From Sulfuricellaceae bacterium (GTDB taxonomy: Bacteria; Pseudomonadota; Gammaproteobacteria; Burkholderiales; UBA9220), in the NCBI GenBank assembly GCA_019911985.1, contig JAIOJO010000419.1:1-5226 (forward strand): a stretch of 5,226 nt of DNA. Direction: 5' to 3'. The notes beneath the pieces were generated by a model. That model saw only the letters and a list, made by a program, of their open reading frames with translations. It did not search any database and had not been told where the DNA came from. A program made the translations under genes and the position numbers. Shown here in pieces: positions 1-4,561 of the stretch. Position 1 is the first letter of the stretch. The number at the start of each line of letters is the position of its first letter.

Positions 1-873
1 GGCCAGGATTTCGGCGAGATAGACCTTGTTGTTGCACTTCAGGATGGAGTCCGGATCGTCGATCACCACCAGCCCCTCGGCGGCGGCTCGCCGCGAGAAG
101 CGGTAGGTGTAGTGGTTGACGAAGGTGGTGTCGCGGGATGAACAGCGCGTCGAACTCGGTCAGCCTGCCGAAGTCCGCCCGGGTGATGAACTCCACGCGC
201 ATGCCCAGCTTCTGCGCCGCCTTCTCGAACTTCCGCATGGCCTTGGCGTTGGAGGCCGGCTCGGGATTGCCGGGGTCGTGCAGGATGGCCAGGTCGTAGC
301 GCGGCGCGGCGCGTTTGCGCGCCTGCCGCCTGCGCCCCATGAAATACTCCGTTGTGGCTTGCAGCGCGAATTCCTGGTGCTGCGGCGGAATGTCGCTGGC
401 GGCTATCGGCCGCACGCTATGGATGCGCCAATGAGGCCGCGGCGCTCGAATTCGGCGCGCAGCAGCGGGGCCTGCAACAGATTGAACAACTGCCGGCTCA
501 GCGGGCCGTGGCGGCTCGCGACGTTGCGGCCAAAGTAAATGCTGAGATCGAAGGCGTCCGACTTGATCGGCGCCAGCGATTTTTGGATCAGCTCGTCCAG
601 GTTTTCGGTCAGGTGCCGCACCAGGTTCTGGGATTGCATGTCCTCGAGGGTGTTGGCGCGAGGCAGCGGCTTATGCCCGCGCGCCTCGGCCAGCAGCGAG
701 ACGTAGTAGCCGAGGCTCTGGTAGCGGTAGGTTTTGCACAAGTTGAACACCCTGGCGTAGCGGTCGTTGCCATAAGCCGGATCGGTCAGGTAGGCCCGCG
801 CCGGGACGACGGTCACGCCGGGAATGTCGAGCGGCCAGTCGTGCGGGTTATTGACCACGATCAGGATGTTCAT
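1..873 (-). pseudogene. RimK-like ATP-grasp ligase with N-terminal RLAN domain; two compensating frameshifts; 3' end outside window
   Basis: The product resembles RimK-family proteins that carry an RLAN (RimK-like ATP-grasp N-terminal) domain and are predicted to use ATP to join amino acids or peptides through an acyl-phosphate. The first 147 codons (starting MNILIVVNNPHDWPLDIPGV) match the RLAN domain. A base is missing near 431-435, so the reading continues in a second frame as HWRIHSVRPIAASDIPPQHQ, through EYFMGRRR and YDLAILHDPGNPEP, to FGRLTEFDALFI. An extra base in the CCC at 135-137 restores the first frame as RDTTFVNHYTYRFSRR and then DPDSILKCNNKVYLAEILA, the start of the ATP-grasp domain. 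About 290 codons are visible of a family usually near 480-500, and the catalytic ATP-grasp core is missing. The ATG overlaps the upstream peptidase stop as ATGA and has no Shine-Dalgarno, implying translational coupling. Protein-like sequence on both sides of each shift suggests recent lesions or sequencing errors, so the true gene may be intact. Substrate unknown. Confidence 0.8.
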
Positions 874-1604
874 GGCGTGCGCACGCGCTGTTGCCGGTTG
901 CGCGGATGAATCACCAGCAGATTGGCGTCGTGGGTCACGATGCCCAACAGCACGGCGCCGAGCACGCGGTCGATATTGATCCAGTATTCGTGCGAGGGGC
1001 CGTAGGGATGGCGTCCGTAGGGATCGGCCACTAGCACGGTGCTTTTTTTTCGGTCATAACCGGCGATCACGACGAAGTGCCCGGCCGGCAAGCCGCGCAC
1101 GTCGTCCGGCACGTCCTCCGGCCCGTATTCCCGCGCGGCGCGATACAGATAGGTTGAGCTTAAGCCCGTGACGATAGGCAGATTGCGGCGCAGCAGGCCG
1201 CGGATCAGGGGGCGGGAGAGATCGGTCAGGCGCAGCCGCCCGCCCAGGCTCAGAAACTCCAGATAGCCCTCGGTGACATGCTGCAGCCGGGCGTCTTTTT
1301 TGACCTCCCTCTGCCGCTGCAGGCGTTCGGCAATGTCCACGCCCGGTGCGAACCAGGTGGGGTCGAATACCGTCAGATTGTAGGTATAAATGGTGGCCTG
1401 GTAGCCTTGACGCAAAGCATCGCAGGCCAGAAAAATCGCGAAAGTGCCCCCGAATTCCATTTTCCGGGTGCGGCCGATAATCTCCGGTAGCCGCGCATCT
1501 TCGCCCCAGTAGCGGTAGATGGCATGCAGGCAGGTGGGGCCGCAGGTGGTTTCGTCCGGCTGCGGCAGCATGTCGACCGGCAAGCGCAGCGTGATCGGAT
1601 GCAC
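870..1604 (-). CDS. C39-like (papain-fold) cysteine peptidase family protein
   Basis: A 244-residue protein of the C39-like cysteine peptidase group, probably cytoplasmic because no signal peptide or membrane segment is visible. Near the N-terminus, LPQPDETTCGPTCL holds a Gln (Q15, oxyanion hole) six residues before the probable nucleophile C21, the spacing typical of C39 peptidases. GHFVVIAGYD supplies the probable catalytic H176 and VADPYG the D194, so the triad appears complete. No ABC-transporter or GNAT part is attached, although homologues fused to an N-terminal GNAT acetyltransferase are known. I chose the GTG start at 1604: a longer reading to 1688 would overlap the upstream gene and adds a non-family-like leader, while AGGCGG at 1611-1616 lies 6 nt upstream of the GTG. 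The upstream stop is 10 nt away, and this gene's TGA overlaps the next ATG. It may trim or transfer a peptide made or used by the adjacent ligase; this is inferred from context. An eight-A run in the coding strand (1043-1050) lies between the His and Asp codons. Confidence 0.85.
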   Translation of the reverse strand: MHPITLRLPVDMLPQPDETTCGPTCLHAIYRYWGEDARLPEIIGRTRKMEFGGTFAIFLACDALRQGYQATIYTYNLTVFDPTWFAPGVDIAERLQRQREVKKDARLQHVTEGYLEFLSLGGRLRLTDLSRPLIRGLLRRNLPIVTGLSSTYLYRAAREYGPEDVPDDVRGLPAGHFVVIAGYDRKKSTVLVADPYGRHPYGPSHEYWINIDRVLGAVLLGIVTHDANLLVIHPRNRQQRVRTP

Positions 1605-1610
1605 GGTCGG

Positions 1611-1616
1611 CCGCCT
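1611..1616 (-). promoter_or_regulatory. Partial Shine-Dalgarno supporting the GTG start of the C39-like peptidase
   Basis: The coding strand reads AGGCGG overlapping the upstream stop codon TAG (1615-1617), 6 nt before the GTG at 1604. It is only a partial match to AGGAGG, but it favours the GTG over the downstream ATG at the MLPQP codons, which would remove the conserved lead-in to the catalytic motif. Confidence 0.4.
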
Positions 1617-2109
1617 AGCGCTCCCACACCACGCGCAGCAGGTTCTCCTGCTCGTTGTAGTGGAATTCCATTTCGCCCTTGTAGGCATGATGCAAGGCCT
1701 CGCCGAGGCCGCGGGCGAGATGGATGTCGGTCGTGGTAATCAGGATGCCGCCGTCCTCATCTTCGATTTTGATGAGCCGCTTCAAGGGATGTTCCACCTT
1801 GGCTTTTTCCGCCTCGTTTTTTATCAGGTGCAGCAATTCCTCGCGGTGTTCCTGGAAAAAAGGCCCGCTAAGATGCACATAACCGGCAGGGAATTCATCG
1901 TGGATGCGGTGGCAGGCCGGACAGAGTTCCTCGTGAGCATGGGCCGGCTTGGCCGCCCATTGCCAGCGCCCCTCGTGATACACCGCGCCGCACTCCGGGC
2001 AAACCGTGGGTTCCGGCAGTTTGAGCTTGGATTTGTACGCGTCGTGCCGGTATTCCTGAACCAAGCGGTCGTGGCGGATAGGTTCGTAACCGGTGAATCG
2101 GGTTTTCAT
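1615..2109 (-). CDS. BCAM0308 family protein (zinc-ribbon-like, function unknown)
   Basis: A 164-residue soluble protein that I recognise as the BCAM0308 family of proteobacteria; no biochemical role is established. Residues 1-35 are basic and end in the conserved KLPEPTVCPECG. Two CxxC knuckles (C37/C40 and C63/C66, in CPEC and CPAC) flank a WQW segment and should bind one zinc ion. A helical middle (residues 83-105, FFQEHREELLHLIKNEAEKA) follows, and the C-terminal half has the conserved GGILITTTDIHLARGLGEAL and a tail ending YNEQENLLRVVWER. The knuckles plus the ITTTD..LAR block resemble the archaeal/eukaryotic ribosome-export factor NMD3, which would suggest RNA or ribosome binding; this resemblance is my inference. 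Full length for the family. It is the first gene of an operon with the C39-like peptidase and the RLAN ATP-grasp ligase. The ATG at 2109 has a strong AAAGGAG six nt upstream. Confidence 0.88.
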   Translation of the reverse strand: MKTRFTGYEPIRHDRLVQEYRHDAYKSKLKLPEPTVCPECGAVYHEGRWQWAAKPAHAHEELCPACHRIHDEFPAGYVHLSGPFFQEHREELLHLIKNEAEKAKVEHPLKRLIKIEDEDGGILITTTDIHLARGLGEALHHAYKGEMEFHYNEQENLLRVVWER

Positions 2110-2115
2110 TTTGTT

Positions 2116-2122
2116 CTCCTTT
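2116..2122 (-). promoter_or_regulatory. Strong Shine-Dalgarno of the BCAM0308-family gene
   Basis: The coding strand reads AAAGGAG, 6 nt before the ATG at 2109. It is the best ribosome-binding site in the window and marks the first gene of the downstream operon, in contrast to the coupled starts of later genes. Confidence 0.75.
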
Positions 2123-2159
2123 GAGAATGAAATTAAGCAACTGCATTCCTCTAAATAAA

Positions 2160-2188
2160 ACTATAGGCGAAGGTGTTGGATAAGTCGC
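2160..2188 (-). promoter_or_regulatory. Candidate sigma-70 promoter for the BCAM0308 / C39 / RimK-like operon
   Basis: On the minus strand, TATAGT (2160-2165) matches the -10 consensus at five of six bases. It is preceded by a 17-nt spacer and a weak -35, GCGACT (2183-2188), sharing the central GAC. The leader to the ATG would be about 45 nt, in a locally AT-rich stretch that contrasts with the surrounding GC-rich coding sequence. The 119-nt gap (2110-2228) holds no other gene and no convincing terminator hairpin for the upstream operon, so readthrough from the RNA-repair genes remains possible. Confidence 0.4.
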
Positions 2189-2228
2189 GGGAACGGGTGG
2201 GTCGCGCTCAGAATGCGGCCCTGGCGTT

Positions 2229-2501
2229 CTATCTCCGCTCATCGCCAGCCGGGTGGCGCTGCCAGATTAGCGCGCCGTCGCGCCACACTTCGCGCACGCG
2301 GTGGAAAGGAATGCTGTGGCTCATGCCGTCCTCGTCGGCCAAGTCGAAGAAAGCGGGGTTGTCGGCGTCCCAAGCGATTTCGCGCAGATCGGTGTGCCGC
2401 ACCTGGCCCGCCACGCGGTCCCAATAGCCGATCACGAAGCGGCTGCGGGCGAACTCCGCGTCCCAGCGGATGCGCGCGAGCAGCTCGTGGATCGGCGTCA
2501 T
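2229..2501 (-). CDS. DUF504 / MJ1316-domain protein (predicted RNA cyclic-phosphate-end recognition)
   Basis: A 90-residue single-domain protein of the DUF504 family, now described in Pfam as the MJ1316 RNA cyclic group end recognition domain. The opening MTPIHELLARIRWDAEF, the central FVIGYWDR and the closing HSIPFHRVREVWRDGALIW are family hallmarks, and the length is normal for a stand-alone member. The domain was predicted from genomic association to bind RNA ends with cyclic phosphates, the substrates of RtcB. Its position directly behind rtcB fits that role, but binding has not been shown for this protein. The ATG at 2501 overlaps the rtcB TGA as ATGA. The only SD-like AAGGG abuts the start with no spacing, so translation probably depends on ribosomes finishing rtcB. 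The C-terminal RHPAGDERR is a charged tail beyond the core domain. Confidence 0.88.
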   Translation of the reverse strand: MTPIHELLARIRWDAEFARSRFVIGYWDRVAGQVRHTDLREIAWDADNPAFFDLADEDGMSHSIPFHRVREVWRDGALIWQRHPAGDERR

Positions 2502-3928
2502 CCCTTAATGCAGATCAGCGGCCGCAAGCGCGCCACCTTGCGCGCCAGCCCGGCTTGATCGGAGGCATCCACCACGGCGCCGACGTCCTTGTAGGCGAGC
2601 GGCGCTTCTTCCGCCACGCCGCGCCAGCTCGGGCTGCGGATCAGGATGCCGCGTGCCGCGAGCTCGTCGATCAGCGCGCGGCCGTGCCAGCGGCGCGTGG
2701 CTTCGTGGCGGCTCATGGCCCGCCCCGCGCCATGGCAGGCGGAGCCGAAGGCGCGCTCCTCGGTACCGGCGGACCCGGCCAGGATATATGAGGCCGTGCC
2801 CATGCTGCCGCCGATCAGCACCGGCTGCCCGGCTGCGGCGTATTCGCGCGGCAGCTCTGCATGCCCCGGCCCGAAGGCCCGCGTCGCCCCCTTGCGGTGG
2901 ACGAAGAGGCGGCGCGCGCGGCCGTCCACGGTGTGCTGCTCTTCCTTGCAGGTGTTGTGCGAAACATCGTAGAGCAGCGGCAGATGCGCGCCGGGAAACA
3001 CCTCGGCGAAGGCGTGCCGCGTCAGATGGGTGAGTATCTGCCGGTTGGCCAGCGCGCAGTTGATGCCCGCGCGCATCGCGCCGAGATAGCGCTGGCCGAG
3101 AGCCGATTTCAGCGGCGCGCAAGCCAGTTCCCGGTCGGGCAGCGCGATACCCGCCGCCGGGGCCGCGATCACCATCTCGCGCAGATAGTCGGTGCCGATC
3201 TGGTGGCCTAGGCCGCGCGAGCCACAATGGATACTCACCATCACGTCGCCAACCGCGAGACCGAAGGCATGGGCGGCGGCCTCGTCGAAGAGTTCGTCCA
3301 CCACCTGCACTTCGAGGTAGTGGTTGCCCGATCCCAGCGTACCCATTTCGTCGCGCTGGCGCTTCTTGGCTTGCTCGGAAACCGCGGCGGGATCGGCCCC
3401 GGCGACGCAGCCGTGTTCCTCGATATGCGCGAGGTCGGCCTCCGTGCCGTAGCCTTCCTTTACCGCCCAGCGCGCGCCGCCTTCGAGCATCGCCGCCATC
3501 CCCGCGGTATCGAGGCGGATGCCTCCGGTGCTGCCGACCCCGGCGGGGATGCGGGCATACAGCACGTCGGCGAGGCGCGCCTTGGCCGCTTCGATGCTGG
3601 CGAGCTTCAGGCCCGTATGCAGCGTGCGCACGCCGCAGGAGATGTCGAAACCGACACCGCCCGCCGACACCACGCCACCCTCGCTGGGATCGAAGGCGGC
3701 GACGCCTCCGATGGGGAAGCCGTAGCCCCAGTGGGCATCGGGCATGGCATACGAGGCCGCAACAATGCCCGGCAGACCGGCGACGTTGGCCATCTGCTCG
3801 CGCACTTTCTCGTCCATCGCCCCGACCAGCGCGCGCGAGGCGAAAATCACGCCCGGCACGCGCATGGCGCCGGTCTTGGGCAATTCCCACTCGAACTCGC
3901 CGCGCTGCTTCAATTGATTCAAGTCCAT
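2498..3928 (-). CDS. rtcB: RNA-splicing ligase RtcB (3'-phosphate/5'-hydroxyl RNA ligase)
   Basis: RtcB joins RNA ends carrying a 2',3'-cyclic phosphate or 3'-phosphate to a 5'-OH end, using GTP and Mn2+ through an RtcB-GMP intermediate; it acts in the cytoplasm in RNA repair or splicing. All expected active-site residues are visible in this 476-residue protein: D95 and C98 in GVGFDISCG, N202 and H203 in GSGNHYLEV, H234 in SIHCGSRG, H324 in DVSHN, and the guanylylated histidine H399 in CHGAGRAMSR. The C-terminus ends in the family-typical LICIKG. The length fits the longer, archease-associated class rather than the about 408-residue E. coli form. I chose the ATG at 3928 because MDLNQLKQRGEFEWELPK is the canonical N-terminus and GAGGG lies 4 nt upstream; a reading extended to 4048 would overlap archease. 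It lies 7 nt after the archease stop and overlaps the MJ1316-type gene by ATGA. It appears intact. Confidence 0.97.
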   Translation of the reverse strand: MDLNQLKQRGEFEWELPKTGAMRVPGVIFASRALVGAMDEKVREQMANVAGLPGIVAASYAMPDAHWGYGFPIGGVAAFDPSEGGVVSAGGVGFDISCGVRTLHTGLKLASIEAAKARLADVLYARIPAGVGSTGGIRLDTAGMAAMLEGGARWAVKEGYGTEADLAHIEEHGCVAGADPAAVSEQAKKRQRDEMGTLGSGNHYLEVQVVDELFDEAAAHAFGLAVGDVMVSIHCGSRGLGHQIGTDYLREMVIAAPAAGIALPDRELACAPLKSALGQRYLGAMRAGINCALANRQILTHLTRHAFAEVFPGAHLPLLYDVSHNTCKEEQHTVDGRARRLFVHRKGATRAFGPGHAELPREYAAAGQPVLIGGSMGTASYILAGSAGTEERAFGSACHGAGRAMSRHEATRRWHGRALIDELAARGILIRSPSWRGVAEEAPLAYKDVGAVVDASDQAGLARKVARLRPLICIKG

Positions 3929-3932
3929 GATG

Positions 3933-3937
3933 CCCTC
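3933..3937 (-). promoter_or_regulatory. Shine-Dalgarno of rtcB overlapping the archease stop codon
   Basis: GAGGG on the minus strand overlaps the archease TGA (3936-3938) and sits 4 nt before the rtcB ATG at 3928. This arrangement decides the rtcB start and suggests that translation of the two proteins is coupled. Confidence 0.55.
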
Positions 3938-4370
3938 ACACGTCCACGACACATTGCGCCAGCCACCGGCCGTCCGGTTCGCGCCGCACCGCCAGTTCGC
4001 AAAACGAGGCGCCCTTGACCTCGGCCGCGGGCCGGTGGCGCGCCACATCCACCGTCTCGCCCCAGGCGTTTGCCCGCAAATGCTGGTTTTCGATGCTCAC
4101 TTCGAAGCGCGAGAACAGCATGCGGCGCGTAGCCATCTCGTAGACCAGCGCGTTGAGCCAATCCGCCAGCAGCAACTCCTGATCCGGCGCCGCGCATTCG
4201 ATGCTCACCGCCTCGCGCGCTTCTACCCGCGCCGGATCGCAAATCGCCGCCGTCATCGCCATCGCCGCCCCGGCGAAAGCCTCGGCCAGCGTAGCGCCGC
4301 GGCCGCGAACGCCGATGTCGGCCTCGTGAGAGAACATTTCCCAGCTCATCGTGGGCGCGGATGGAAGCAC
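3936..4370 (-). CDS. Archease (RtcB activator protein)
   Basis: Archease speeds guanylylation of RtcB and lets it turn over many times, making it the accessory factor of the ligase encoded next. The N-terminal EMFSHEADIGVRGRGATLAE carries the family signature H-x-A-D with the metal-binding Asp (D18 from the GTG start). The middle LLLADWLNALVYEMATRRML is the conserved L.dwL.el.y helix, and the C-terminus ends WLAQCVVDV with the conserved terminal-region Asp D143. In the segment EVKGASFCEL, Cys stands where many archaeal homologues have the His of TYH. Length 144 residues is normal. I chose GTG at 4370 because AAGGA lies 6 nt upstream; the ATG at 4349 (MSWEMFSHEAD) gives a more typical family N-terminus but has no visible ribosome-binding site, so either start is possible. 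First gene of the RNA-repair operon. Confidence 0.9.
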   Translation of the reverse strand: MLPSAPTMSWEMFSHEADIGVRGRGATLAEAFAGAAMAMTAAICDPARVEAREAVSIECAAPDQELLLADWLNALVYEMATRRMLFSRFEVSIENQHLRANAWGETVDVARHRPAAEVKGASFCELAVRREPDGRWLAQCVVDV

Positions 4371-4373
4371 CGT

Positions 4374-4381
4374 CTTTCCTT
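4374..4381 (-). promoter_or_regulatory. Shine-Dalgarno favouring the GTG start of archease
   Basis: The minus strand reads AAGGAAAG, with the AAGGA core 6 nt before the GTG at 4370. No comparable site precedes the alternative ATG at 4349. Confidence 0.5.
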
Positions 4382-4397
4382 GTGAAATGCTTGCTTT

Positions 4398-4426
4398 ATG
4401 ATAGTAGCAGGTGGCGCGAAGTTGAC
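4398..4426 (-). promoter_or_regulatory. Weak candidate sigma-70 promoter for the archease-rtcB operon
   Basis: TATCAT on the minus strand (4398-4403) fits a -10 element and would give a leader of about 20 nt to the GTG start at 4370, placing the AAGGA site inside it. The -35 region about 17 nt upstream (around GTCAAC) is poor. I saw no sigma-54 -24/-12 pair (TGGC then TTGC at the right spacing), unlike the RtcR/sigma-54 control known for the E. coli rtcBA operon. Confidence 0.25.
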
Positions 4427-4495
4427 TTTCGTTCGCGCAAGCGGATAGTCACGCAGTCAAATACTTTGCGATTGGAACCTGTTCGGATGCGGCTG

Positions 4496-4513
4496 CCGTG
4501 TTGGTACACACGG
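4496..4513. repeat. Short inverted repeat, candidate operator
   Basis: CCGTGT and ACACGG form a perfect 6-bp inverted repeat around a 6-nt centre TGGTAC. It overlaps the -35 of the candidate promoter for the plus-strand gene, a position where a repressor would block transcription. The repeat is short, so chance is a real alternative, and no regulator gene is in the window. Confidence 0.3.
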
Positions 4514-4533
4514 ACTATGATCTATGCAATAAT
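4505..4533 (+). promoter_or_regulatory. Candidate sigma-70 promoter for the substrate-binding protein gene
   Basis: TACACA (4505-4510) and AATAAT (4528-4533) match the -35 and -10 consensus at four and five of six bases, with a 17-nt spacer. Transcription would begin near 4540, giving a short leader of about 20 nt before the ATG at 4562. Confidence 0.4.
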
Positions 4534-4561
4534 TCAGCCGGGATTTCAGATACATACAACC

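Larger units (their letters stand above)
4371..4561. other. Divergent intergenic region between archease and the substrate-binding protein
   Basis: This 191-nt region is AT-richer than the flanking genes and separates two divergent transcription units. It holds candidate promoters in both directions and a 6+6 inverted repeat at 4496-4513. I see no RNA gene, terminator or credible small reading frame in it. A further plus-strand pair, TTGACT at 4422-4427 and GATAGT at 4444-4449 with 16-nt spacing, could be a second, more distal promoter for the plus-strand gene. Confidence 0.6.

Noticed and set aside
875..886. Perfect 12-bp palindrome GCGTGCGCACGC just before the ligase start
   Set aside because: It lies inside the peptidase coding sequence in very GC-rich DNA; a stem of only four pairs with a 4-nt loop is too weak to support a regulatory call.
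1605..1688. N-terminal extension of the C39-like peptidase to an ATG at 1688
   Set aside because: The extra 28 codons overlap the end of the BCAM0308 gene and read like an alternate frame (Arg/Thr/Cys-rich); the GTG at 1604 has an SD-like site and fits the family.
1519..2124. 201-codon plus-strand open frame antisense to the BCAM0308 gene
   Set aside because: The opposite strand encodes a recognisable full-length family protein with a strong Shine-Dalgarno; this frame spans a gene boundary and shows no motif.
2189..2228. Possible terminator after the MJ1316-domain gene
   Set aside because: Only a weak GAAC/GTTC pairing is visible, with no stable GC stem followed by a T-run on the minus strand.
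2505..3890. Long open frame of 461 codons on the minus strand in another frame of rtcB
   Set aside because: It lies entirely within rtcB and its protein is dominated by Arg, Gly and Ala with no family motif, as expected for an alternate frame of GC-rich DNA.
3227..4018. 263-codon plus-strand open frame antisense to rtcB and archease
   Set aside because: It mirrors two clearly real genes on the other strand, has no ribosome-binding site or recognisable domain, and GC-rich codon bias explains its length.
4411..4426. Possible sigma-54 promoter (TGGCGCG then TTGAC) on the plus strand
   Set aside because: The spacing is one base short and the -12 element lacks the required GC dinucleotide (TTGA instead of TTGC); it also faces away from the rtcB operon.
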